The notes beneath the pieces are model-generated. The model saw only the letters and a program-made list of their open reading frames with translations, had not been told where the DNA came from and did not search any database. A program made the position numbers and the translations under genes. From Megalopta genalis (taxonomy: Eukaryota; Arthropoda; Insecta; Hymenoptera; Halictidae), in contig NC_135018.1 in NCBI RefSeq assembly GCF_051020955.1, positions 8,619,939 to 8,683,938 of the forward strand: DNA of 64,000 nt, read 5' to 3'. Of the stretch, positions 1-11,800 are shown in pieces. How positions within the stretch are numbered: the stretch's first letter is position 1; each line of letters opens with the position of its first letter.

Positions 1-1014
1 AAAATTTTTTTTAAAATTTATTTTTACAACCATTCAACTTAATTTTATAAGGCGTTCGGATGCTTATGCGGCGTGAAAATTCTTTGCTTTTTATATCTTT
101 TAAATTACATAGGTAACGTTTTATGCTAAATTTGAAAGTCCAAGGGTTAAAGAGATCGATGCAGACGTATACCACGTCGTCGCACCTGAAGATAACAATG
201 CTATTGCTACAGAATCGATTATCTTCGAGGAATCCCAAACGATTGAAATTAGGCTATTTGCGCACCCATATTAGAAACGAACAAAGACTAGACGTTATCG
301 CAGCTTTTATCGTAGCTCGATAAGCAATCAAAGACGCGATAATTAACGCGCACATTGGTGAGAGACCGTGTCGCGACGGTAAGAAAGTTTGGCGAAGTAT
401 TGAGCGCGTCGAATGACGAGAGAGAAGGGAAGAAAACGGCGTGACAATCAGGGAGGAGTTTTTTGCCGGGGACACATCTGGTCTTATATTTTCATTTTGC
501 CGACGAATCGACTTGTTCGTTCTGGGCTCTGCGATTTTCGCAAAACTCGAACACGCCACGCGCCGAGCCGTCGCGTCGATTCGATTATTTTCGTTTGTAT
601 CGTCTCGTAGACTCGCGGCCAATCGTCGGCTCAGTTCTCGAGGCATTATCTTTGCTCGGCCAGGTAAGCGGTAGCGCAAACAAAACTTCGGCACGAGCAA
701 CGGATAATCGCACTTTCCAGACTCGAAGGCTTTACAGCCAACTAGGACTCAATACAATCGATGAGAGACTATTCAAACGTTGAGACAATCGAAATGTAAT
801 TGCGTCGCCCCGATCTCCCTGAATGGCAATTCATTTTCCAAAGGTTGCCGTCGACGTTACTTCGTCCCCTCCAATCTCACTTCACCTCTCGCTGGAACTC
901 TTCCTTACATCCCACATCTTTTGTCGGAAAGAAGTTTTATGGAAAGCAACGTTACGCCACCAGATAGTAGAAATCATGAACCTGATCGCAGAAACAATTA
1001 TTCCCGTGAAAGGT

Positions 1015-1531
1015 AATGGAGCCAGTTACTGCGAGGTAGCCAATTACTGCGCCTTTTGTTTATTTACAAGCATAATTCACTCAATATTTATCTCATAAAA
1101 CGTGTCAAATTATTTCATTTTAATTCAATTAATTATTTATTCGTTAAAATTAAACGTGTCAAAGACAAAAGTTCTTTTACTATTTATTATTGTTCAAGAC
1201 ATTGTACACATGTATATTCGAACATAACGCGCGTAACAACTAGTCAATATTGTTGGTATTGCATTTTTATGTGTTTGCAATATTTATATGGATATAGGAA
1301 TGTTTGATATTGCATAATATATCCATATCAAATTAATGGAACGTTGAAACATTCGTTTTCTATTTTTTTTATTGACATCTCTATTTTCAAAAACTATAAA
1401 AATATTTCTGGAAATGTTTTTATTTTGTTTTTATTTTAAAATCATACGAAGTCGAAATAAATCCAGTCTTGGCAATTGCCATAAAACAATATACGTTAGC
1501 CGCGTTTAGGGCTCGGTAATTCTAGTGTTAA
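1015..1531. repeat. Family E TTAA-type repeat (copy 1)
   Basis: Starts near TAATGGAGCCAGTTACTG and carries the shared blocks CATAATTCACT, AATTAATTATTTATT and CAAAGACAAAAGTTCTT. It ends GGGCTCGGTAATTCTAGTGTTAA. Other copies lie at 21246, 48474 and 52299. The right end read inward (TTAACACTAGAATTACC) resembles the family K end at 22549, so E and K may be related. The interior from about 1180 to 1500 is more diverged. Confidence 0.5.
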
Positions 1532-1687
1532 CACAATTTTAAGATTGTCGCATCACTTTACAAAAATGGAAATAACTTATAAAATGTCAGAATTAAAGTC
1601 TTAATTATCAATAAAATGATTACTTCCAGTCATCCGGCATTTCACGGGTGCAGTGAAGAAAATGACTATTTTTAGTCATTGTGTTAA
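1528..1687. repeat. Family O TTAA-bounded MITE, 160 bp
   Basis: TTAACACAAT at the left, and ATTGTGTTAA at the right, are inverted repeats ending in TTAA. Directly inside the right end is a palindrome with arms AATGACTA and TAGTCATT (1661-1680). The left TTAA is shared with the right end of the family E copy, so the two elements abut. Confidence 0.5.
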
Positions 1688-4454
1688 AGCCAAAGTGTTA
1701 ATATGAAACTGGTCTCTTGAGAGATCCACTTCGAGACGACTTTAAAACGTCCAGTTTAGATCGCGAGATATCCAGACCTAAAGAGGTCGTAAAATGGACG
1801 TCTCTAAGATGTGTGCTATCTGGATTATTACCATGACGAATTCGGGGAACCAATGGAATACGTATTAATCGTGGTCGAGACGGTGTTCAATCGACATGTA
1901 TCGCATTGATTTTTACGTTAATAGTATATTTACATTCCAACCTCGAAATATTCGTCGCGTCTGAAACTTCTTTCGGTGACGTTCCCCTAGAATTCTCTGA
2001 CACGCAGTCCCGCAGCGACGGGAGCAGCGCTGCCCGAGGGGCATGATTTCAAAAATATTTTCCAGGCATGATTGACGAGAGTTCTTCGTTCCTTCTCCCC
2101 GGTGATTACAGGTGGACCAGCGAATCTATGGCGATTAAATCGAAATCACTGTAGGCGCTCGTCACCAGGTTTCGATTCGTTTTCCGAGAAGGGTATGAAA
2201 TCGATCTCAAACTTGAAAGTTAATCGACAGCTCTGCAGCCCTTCAAGGGTTCAGTCCCTACGCAGCGCGTCGCGGCGCACAGTGGGGCAAAGCGACGATG
2301 TTGTGTCGATCGAAATGATTTTCGATGTTTTTCGCGATGATTTTTTCTTTATATGACAAAATTATTCAACATGCTGTTGGATAAATCACAATTTTGCTGG
2401 AACATTTCCAAATTTTCAAGGTTTAAAAATGTTCACGTTATATTCCCTTTATATTTCCCTTATTCTGCAAGATTTCAACTTTAACCTAAAAAAGGATCAT
2501 CATTTTATCACATTTCTATCAAAAGTTCTTTCATTCTGATACAACTTCGTTATTCTGCCTCACACTACAAGTAATAAAAAGTTTGATCTACCATGACCTT
2601 TGTACAATATGTATGTACATATTTGTAATTTATAATGTGAATGCAATAGAAGCTCAAGTGATACAAATCAGAATTACTGCAGTCGTATACTACAAATAAA
2701 TACTACAAAAAAATACTATAAAATAAATAATAAATACTGTAAAAAATTATATCTTTTTTATAATACATACAATAAAAAAGATACTATAAAAAGTGGATAT
2801 ATAAATATCTTCTTCTATAATTTCTTATTTCAATTACCAATTTAAGAGTTAATCGACAAATTGCCATTTTCCGAGACTCGTTACGGGAGAACGAAATGCC
2901 ATGGAAAATAATTTCAATGTTGGGCGCGCAACAATGTAAAACGATTCCGATTGTCTGTGCGCGGAGGAGACAATCCCTCGAAACCGCTCATTTCGCGTGC
3001 AGAAACGTTTAAAAAAATAGAATTCTTTATACGAGAATCGACGACGAAATAAAAAAAAAAAAAAGGAAGATAGAAATGTGGAAAATGCAACGCTCGAATA
3101 TGTGCGACTAAAGTGTTGACAGCAACGATGACTATCGGACGATGTCCACGTCGGGCTACGCGGAAACAACGAAGTCCGAAAACAGAGAGATAGAGCACGA
3201 CGAGGACCATTCAGCGACAGGAACGCTGTTATGTCGGTCCAGCACGAAGAGCCTCGGATTGCAGATTTAAAAAAAATACAAACGAAAAAAAGAGAAAAAA
3301 ACAGCACTATACAGTCGGATATCGCTGAAACCTTTACTAAGAGATGCAGGCAGAGTCGCGCGCGAGCAACGCGGAGGGGGAGGTTGCAAGACGCAAGCCA
3401 AAATTCGTTGTGGGCAGGGAGGGGGGAGGGGAAAGCACACTTCCACTTTTCCCCCTCACTCGCATTTTCATCCGCGACTTAGAACATTCCTCCCGCCAAA
3501 GTGGAAGCTCATTCGTTCTACGCGTTGACTGCCATTTGTGGGAAAAATGAGTAACCGAAGTATAAAATTATAAAGCCGCGCGCGCGTAGGAAGTATTGAA
3601 TAACATTGGCAACTGTTTTCAGCTTAAGAAAATTGTTCAAAGAAACAATTTATTTTCATTGAATTTCCGTTTCATACAATGTTGGAAAATTGTTTGTTTT
3701 ACATAAAGTTCCGCAGTCTACTAATTACACTCGGTAGTCACTTTCAAGGAAACGTTGCGCATAAAAATATGCTCATCGAGCATATCGAACGAGTAGACCT
3801 GTGGGTTTTGCGCATTGACATCAGAAAGGAGTAGATTAAATGGAAAATTGCTGTAGGCTGATTAGAATGACAAAGAGAAAAAGAATGAATGTTTAACAGA
3901 TTTCGCGGCGGACAAGGAAAAACCACGGGTAAAGGACAAAAAGATAGCACACGTATGCTACTATTTATAATTCTGAAGGTAATATATTGTATAGCAACAG
4001 ACTGAAACTATACTGTCCGTACTTGTATTTATCAACAAAAGTCTCGTAGCAGAGGCCGGCGAAATGATAGCACATGTGTTAATATACATGAAACATTTAC
4101 ATAACAAAACTTAAACATTTGTGTAATAAAAATGAGATAAATTGAAACAAGTAGTTTACTTCTCATACGATAACATGATTAAAAGGATTTTCATTTTATA
4201 TAAAATTAATGTAATTCATTCACTGTCCGAATATTTTTGCGACGTATAGAATTTTGTCACAATCTTGTTTATCGCTTATCATATAAAAAAGCCATGTGGA
4301 ATAAACAAACAAAATTTATGTTTCTACGTATTATTTCTACGTATGTTTCTACGTTTAAGAAGTGCTTTATTATATGAGAAAACAATTGATTCAATAATAC
4401 TATCTTAAATAAAAAGGAGCAATATAGTTCTTCTAACAATATGATGACTGAATA
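1688..4454. other. Intergenic, no gene recognised
   Basis: Open frames at 2849-3307 (-) and 3231-3550 (+) overlap a region of purine/pyrimidine tracts and have no domain. Apart from the Tc1-like termini near 4 kb I see nothing functional. Confidence 0.5.
3927..4145. repeat. Two Tc1-like terminal sequences
   Basis: AAGGACAAAAAGATAGCACA (about 3936) and GGCGAAATGATAGCACATG (about 4058) both resemble the terminus GGGCGAAATAATAGCACAC of the Tc1-like fossil at 34742. No transposase remains were seen here. Low confidence because only short termini match. Confidence 0.3.
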
Positions 4455-4706
4455 TTAACACGTTCCGTGCCACGTGTACCATCGATGGTACACGCTTGCA
4501 TGTTTACTTAGTGAACTGAACAAATTGTTTACAAGAAATTTAGAACCGAAGAATCAATTTCCACCGCAAGAATGGGCGTTGATAAGTTTTTGTTACGTTG
4601 TTATGTTGTTTACGAGAATTAATAATTGCACGTAATACATCAAGTTTTAGTAAAATATCAAAGTGTGAAGATTCGAGTAAAAAAAGCTCGGCACGGAACG
4701 TGTTAA
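4455..4706. repeat. Family A TTAA MITE (copy 1), 252 bp
   Basis: Perfect 17-base terminal inverted repeats TTAACACGTTCCGTGCC / GGCACGGAACGTGTTAA, each including the TTAA typical of piggyBac-type targets. A perfect 22-base palindrome (4473-4494, arm CGTGTACCATC) lies 18 bases from the left end. No ORF. A near-identical copy is at 26144-26392. Confidence 0.9.
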
Positions 4707-5905
4707 TGCGAGTCACTGTATATTACCTTAAAACGATGTTTATGTCCCATTTGTAAAATGAAGAGAATTCTTAATTTATCCTTGAGAACTAAATCGTAGA
4801 GCATACGTGCGCAATCGGTTTGCCCAGGAGTGCATGAGCAAGCATGAACGCGGAGTGGGGACGTGAGAAAAGAAAGAGCGAAGTGTTTACGTTTTCCTGC
4901 CATACTACCTCTCTCGCTCGCACGCGTTGCCGTTAGATGCCGAGCTATTCTCCTGAATCTCGACGTCACTTAATGTTGATCTCTTCAACCGCCTTCGGCC
5001 AAATGTATGTAACTACTGAAATAATGTATGTAATTACTGAAAATCGCTGACCGAACGTACAAGCTGTTTAACTACTCTGATCTGCGCAATTTCTGCGCCT
5101 TGTAATTAATGAAGATGATTTTTATTTTGCGACAGAAGCCACAGTCTAAATGTAAGAAATGTTTACAGCATAAATGATTTTCAAAGGGGGGGGGGGCATC
5201 GTGGCAGATAGATTTTTCTTTACTCTCTTGGTTCGTTTTTTCAAGACTTTTTCAAGATCGTCATTGTCAGTTTAGAAGAGGACATTGTACGACAGTGATA
5301 CGAAAACTTAGATACCGTTTATGATATTAACGCATTAACTGGCAACCACGGTTAAGGGTCCATTATATTAACAGAAATAACAAGGATTTATTTATTATTT
5401 TTTACTTATTTCCTACTTTCTATTTATTCGTTATTTTCAACTCTATCATTATTTATTCAAAATAGGCTTGGCAGTCGATGATCAATCCTCGTCCTTTCCT
5501 GATGTCAATTTAACACTATTTTGAAGCTTCAGAGTATATTAATCGGCTATTTTTACGAAAATTGATCTGAGACTTCATTTCGTTAACATTGAGTATATGC
5601 GCATCTATTATGACTAGATTGCGATAGAAAATGACCAATGAGAGACCAATGAGATGTGGACAGTAATTTATGTCATGATTAGGTGATCTCACACGTTTCG
5701 TATATTTATACATTGTCGACTAGCTATTCAAATTTGTCATCGGCACAAGTATGCGTTCCGCGTGCGTGCGATTCCGCGCCGGGCCGGGTCAGGCCTGAAA
5801 TTACGAAATAAATTGCGGGCCACTCACCTGTAGACCCGATCTCAAGGGTAACGTGATAGCCGGGATCGTCGAGTAGCAGTAGCATAGTAGTCAACGGACG
5901 TGTTG
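4707..5905. other. Intergenic upstream of the proposed FAAH2 first exon
   Basis: Contains a solo family F end near 5118-5157 (GCCACAGTCTAAAT) and an 11-G run at 5186-5196. The frame at 4703-4969 (-) has no recognisable domain. 5700-5905 rises in CpG content toward the candidate promoter. Confidence 0.45.
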
Positions 5906-6094
5906 TCAGTGAGTTCTGCGAGCCGGCGATCGAAGGTAGTCGGCCACAAATCAGACCGCCGTGATCCTGACCAGTTGTCGCTGCACAGTCACCCTGGACA
6001 TCTTCGGTGGATCTTCATAAGGGAATGTTGTGCAATTCCCGAAATTGGGAGTGATCGAGTGTTGCTTCGGGAACAGGAAAGACGAAATCGAAAG
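5906..6094 (+). other. Probable non-coding first exon of FAAH2 with TCAGT initiator
   Basis: A CpG-rich block contains TTGTCAGTGAG; TCAGT at 5906-5910 is the arthropod initiator motif. The exon would end at AAAG/GTGAGA (6094/6095), a strong donor. The next good acceptor on this strand is TTCTCTACAG ending at 8774, 56 bases before the FAAH2 start codon, so splicing would give a 5'UTR of about 245 bases. The motif, donor and acceptor are seen; the link to FAAH2 is inference. It could instead belong to an unseen transcript. Confidence 0.4.
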
Positions 6095-8774
6095 GTGAGA
6101 GTTCGAGAAATCATTTTTCGAATTTTTATTGTCGCTAATTATTTTCGAAAAACTAGAGGACGCTTCTAAGAGATAGTAATCATTTTGCAACAGGTCACCT
6201 GTTATTTTGCAATGTTCTCTGTGCAATAGATGCACGAAGAACTTAACTGTAGTTGACAATAATATGTTTCTAGTGCCGGTTTATTATTATTTATTTTCAT
6301 TTCTGAGTCTCATCGCACTCTCCACGGCAGTCTCAATTGTTTAAACCGCTTAATTATAAATTGCAACGTTTTTCGCGACACACTAGACTTCTATAATGAT
6401 TTTTTTAAATCATTTACTATACCACTATGCTACTATACTGCTTCTACTATCGCTGCGGTTCATGGCTTGTGTTAACATTTTAATTATTGGCTTAAAGCCT
6501 AAGTATGGTAATTCTCTTAAAAGTTTAATTCTTTGTATTATCTAATAAACAGTTTTCCCATAGAAATCAACGAATAAATAAATTAGTATAATCTTTTCCT
6601 TATCAATAGACTGCGGATATTTATGCAAATGCATCTTTTTTTTTTAGAAAATAAGTACACCCACGGGAACTGGACAGAAAATTTTGTCGTGATCGAGTGA
6701 TCCTAAAAATTCTTTTTTCGTTTACTTTCCGTATTTCGCATATTACGTGTATTATTAGCCGTGTACATGCATATATCCTTAACTTCGCATGTTGAAAAAT
6801 CTTCGTCATGTTGTAAGAGTGTCATAAAGATTAAGGCATGGACAGTTCACGAGCAGATGTAAACAATCCAAAGTCACACGTGATAGAATTCAGTCGGGCA
6901 CGTGTCGTTGAAGTCATTTTATCGGTGAAGTCATGAAGTATTCAGCGTCTCGTTTTCATTTAAAACACGTTGTCTTTGTTGATGTAGAAAAATGTGTCAA
7001 CAGAATTTTGTTTTGTTCAGAGCTGCGAATATTGCGACGCGCGCGTTGTTTTCCTCTCAAATTCTTCAAATTTTTTTCAAGTATCGTAGGTCGTCGCTGT
7101 TTCTCGCACATTAACCTTTGCTTTCTGAACGCCATAATTGCGTCATCTACACGTGTTTTCTGTCAGCGACACTCGGACTGTCAATTAAAGTGTTGCGTGA
7201 TTACTGCGGAGCCAACATACCAAATTCATTATCGAAATTTTCGATTGACAAACCAGAGCCTGCGGATCTTGATACACTTACGTATAATTATCGTACGCAG
7301 ATTAGAATATGTAAAATACGTTTCCTTTACCATTTTACGTCATTTAAATATTGACGATGTGGACACTAATAATTCTGAATCGCCAATAACTCATTCAGTG
7401 ATTGACGCGACTTTGAACGCTGGATATAAAAAAGAAAAAAATGGTAATTTCAAGTGAAATATAAAATGATATAATGTCGTGGACAATTCCAATTACAGAG
7501 ATAAAGGAACGTATTTGAAATTGTAGAAAATAACTCGAGTTAGAGGAACTTTTATTTCGATTTACAAAGAAGCAGCGAAATGCTATTAACAAAATATTCG
7601 CCTTATCGAAGCATTCGCGTTAAAGAGACTCGAGTTATCGAAGTTCGACTGTGTATTGATATACCATCTTATAGAATTTATATACGAATTTTTAAATAAT
7701 CTCTTTACAAAAGACAGCCGAGAACAAATGGTTTAAGTAGTATGCCAATTAGAAGGGTCGACGAATATCAATATATAATTAACTCTATTAAAACGACGAG
7801 GAAAGAACTTTGCGGCGGGCAATAAATTATGTAGTTCTACGCGCAAAGATTTCGAACATTTTTAGGAATCCAAGTTGGACCCATCACTTCGTTCTGTTTC
7901 ACCTCCGAACAGGTTACTACGAAATGAACCGGTTGCCACGAAACGACCTTCGTAAAGTAACTTTCATAACCATGCGTAATACAATGATAAGCAATCTGAT
8001 AATTCGGTCCGTAAGAAGCGTCGTGAACGTGTTAAAGACGTAAATCAGTTATATCGCAGGAGAAAAGTTGGCTATCTAATTTTATCACAGCAATTATCTG
8101 TCTACACAACTGAGAACGCTGACGGCCATCAATGAAAGTCAAAGGTCGCGAACGTAAAGATTTACACACGCAAAAAATCTTTAATCAGCTAATAGTCTAA
8201 TAATTTCCTAATAGTGATTTTTTATTCGAGCGATTCATTAGTAACAGGCCGCCATTTGTCTTGAACGGAACCAACGAGCAAAATCCAAGGGAACATTCCA
8301 ATTTCTCCCAACGAAGCTAAGCAGTTTTTGAGTATCGTTGGCGCGTTTGTGGCATGTCCCGTAGTGTTTGTTGCATGCTTCTTCTGCAAAATTTATTTAT
8401 TACGTGAACGTGCTGTCAATCATTGGAAGTAGCCTTACAAAGACTGACTTTGTCGAATTGAGGGGCTTTACACAAGATATGTATAAAGTGTAGATTTTTG
8501 TCGATTAGATTCCCTTGCGTGTGTAGATTGAACAATAAATATTGACTTGTTTGATGACACGGATCATTGAAGGTATACGATGCCAAAGCTAATGCGGTAG
8601 AAACCGGTTAGTGACTAAGGTATCGACAAATTAATGATGACGAAATCGAAATTGTTTGCTATAACTGAACGACAGCATTCGGAAGCACCGACCGGATAAC
8701 GTTTGTTTACCGACAATTTGAATATACAAATCGTATAATCGATGTTCATGATTAATACTAAATGTTCTCTACAG
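6095..8774 (+). other. Putative 5'UTR intron of FAAH2, no recognisable gene inside
   Basis: 2.7 kb of AT-rich sequence between the proposed first exon and the acceptor TTCTCTACAG. A 174-codon open frame at 6933-7457 has no recognisable domain, many isolated Cys/His/Ile and basic residues, and no splice context; I read it as chance. No repeat with a second copy in the window was noticed. Confidence 0.35.
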
Positions 8775-8830
8775 GACAACAAACGTGTCTTCTCAAAAGA
8801 GATGGAAGACTTTCTTTTGTTACAGACACG

Positions 8831-11800
8831 ATGATATTCACGATCTTCATGTTACTGTTTCTGCACTTCTTGAGCTTCGTTTGCAAACCTTTCTCTGCGC
8901 TAATCCGCATCGTCAAGCCACCTCGATTACCACCGATCACCAATTCATTATTAAAAGAAAGTGCGAGTTCGTTGGCTGAGAAGATCAGAAATAGGAAGGT
9001 AAGATTATCCTATGTGAATCTGAGTTATGCAGAATTACGATAGAATTACTCAAGGAATAACAATCACAAACCAATTCAATTATATTGTAATTCGTAGTTC
9101 AGATCGCCATTGAATTAAATTACAAAGTATTTCAATTATAGTGTAATTCACACACACACACACAATTACATTATAGTTCAATTACATTGTAATACGTAAT
9201 TCAGATCGTCATTTAATTAAATTACAATGTATTTCGTAATTCAATATGAGTACAATTACAAAATACTATGTTATTCAGTTACATTAATTACGAATTACAG
9301 TGTAATTGAATTACATCAATTACACAACTGAATTAGCAAAACCCTGGCTATGAATCATGTAGTTTCGGTTCTCATTCTTCTAATCGTGGCACTATTGTCA
9401 AATTTGTCTTGCTCGCTTTAAACATAGGAAAATGAGGTTCTATCGCTTTTCATCCTATCGCTACGATCACATTTTCTAATTGCAGCATTACTCTAAATTG
9501 TCCTTACACATTTTTACCACGAAATCATAAGATCCAGTCCTATCCTTTAGAATCTCTGGATAATTGTTCAAGACCTAGACGTCCCCCAGAGAAACATGAT
9601 CAAATGTCATCCAGTCATTCGTCCTATCGCCGCAAGAAATAACTCAGAAATTTTGTAAAAAGAAGTAGACCTATCGAATGGCAACAGTCGCCTCTAGCAA
9701 CTTGATAATTTCTGACTTTTCCATTGAATGAACCAAGCTGTCCAGCGAAACGATAGTGCGGGCATGCATCGACCGGATCAAAGAGGTGAATCCTTTTCTG
9801 AACGCAGTAATCGAGGACCGATTCGACGAGGCATTGACGGATGCGAAGAAGTGCGACGCTATACTGAAGAGCGGAAAAATGACCGCTGCTACGCTGGAGA
9901 AGGAGATGCCGCTTTTCGGTATACCTATCACCGTCAAAGAGAGCTTGAGCCTAAACGGTATGAACCGCAAAGAGTACCTATCTGGATCAGAGGGAGGGAG
10001 AGGGAGGGGAGGAAACGTGCTAAATATAATTCTATTTAATCAGGAATGAGCTACACAGGAGGCAATTTTGATCATAAAGGTCGAAAAGCTTCTAGGAACA
10101 GTCCAGCAATAGAGATGTTGTTAAACGCCGGAGCGATTCCATTGTGCGTGACAAATACGTCGGAGCTTTGCTGTTCTATTCACACCTCGAATGTTCTGGC
10201 CGGAGCGACGAATAATCCGTATGACACCAGGATTTCGCCTGGAGGATCCTCAGGCGGAGAGGTGAAAAAACCAATTACTAGACTATGCTTGCAAATGCTC
10301 AAAGTCGAAGTGCTTTTCTGAGATGGGAGCAACTATTCACAGTGCACCTGTCCACCACTGTAATTTAAAGTCCAGCATCCAAAAGATTCAAAGAAGCTTC
10401 AATTCAAGCTTAAATTGCACCTTGAAAATGTCTCTTCGATAATTACAGGCAGCATTGCTTGGTGCTGGAGCGTCTGTGCTTGGCATCGGCTCGGATTTAG
10501 TCGGTTCCATAAGGATACCGAGTCTTTTCAGTGGCGTTTTTGGTCACAAACCTACCACGGGTAAGATTCTAGAAGATTTCTAAGAACGTTTCGCCCAAAC
10601 AGGTCTAAGCTGTTCTGACTGCAATTGCACAAGTGTTTCTGGAACCTGAAATCGCATCCAAAAATTTTACACTGCTTTGAAAATCAAGGTCGTATGATCA
10701 GAGTGGATAAATAAGTTTTTGGAGAAACATCCTATACAATGGGAGAACTCAGACTATTAGCGCCGATTAGCAACAGCTTCGTGGCACTACGTTTCGTTTG
10801 ATCAGAGCAAACGCGTGTCATAAGTAAACTGCGAATTTTATGCACTTACAGCAAAAATGAGTAGGTGAAGTACAAACTAATAAATATTATCAAAGAATTA
10901 TAAGCATACTGTCACGTATTTTTGATACATTGACGCGATTAAATGAAGAAATACATTTTTATCTAACTTCGGTATCCTACAGTTAACATCGAAATATTTG
11001 ATTTTGCATAAAGATTCGCAGTTTGGTCGTAAATGAAACCTCTACCGTCAGAGGCGCGAGAATAGATCTGAGAAGCCTAACTAGTCCGAAGTAATCCGAA
11101 CGTCGGTGACGTCGCGGTTTAGCCGGCATCCTGGCGTCACTGATTGTGTACCTTTCAATAATAATAATAATAATAATAATATATAATATATTATATATAT
11201 TATTAATAATAATAATATATAATATATTATATATATATTATTAATAATAATAATATATAATATATTATATATATTATTAATAATAATAATATATAATATA
11301 TTATATATATTATTAATAATTTATAATATATTATATATTTGATCAACAAGAGAAACACAATAATGTGACGACATGTCGCACAGATAGCATATCATAAAAA
11401 TGGTAAGAAAAAAAAGAAGAGATGAAACAATAAAAATTAGAAGGATAGAATAGATGATAAAGTAAATGATTGAGATATTTAAACAATAAGGAACGGAGGA
11501 AATAAAAGAGAGAGAGTTTAATTGAATGTGTCCACTAAATAAGTGAAGTAGTTTGTGAAAATAAAAATTGTCGTCAACTGCAACGAATGGTTGAAAATAT
11601 TTTAATAGAAGAGTAGAAATAGAATAATTATTTGGTTGAAGAGTACATCCAGCAACTGATTCGCAGGTATCATATCAGGCGAAGGACACTTTCCCTTTAG
11701 TCCTGACCCCACGTTCGTAAAGTTAATAGTCGTTGGGCCAATAGCAAGGCACGCTAAGGACCTGCGACTTGTTATGAAGATTTTCACGTCGAACTTCAAC

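Noticed and set aside
5186..5196. 11-G run as a regulatory quadruplex
   Set aside because: A single homopolymer without promoter context; kept only as a note.
6933..7457. 174-codon open frame upstream of FAAH2
   Set aside because: No domain, odd composition, and it lies in the proposed 5'UTR intron.
8762..8830. Upstream ATG giving a 23-residue N-terminal extension of FAAH2
   Set aside because: The ATG precedes the acceptor TTCTCTACAG and would displace the hydrophobic anchor from the N-terminus.
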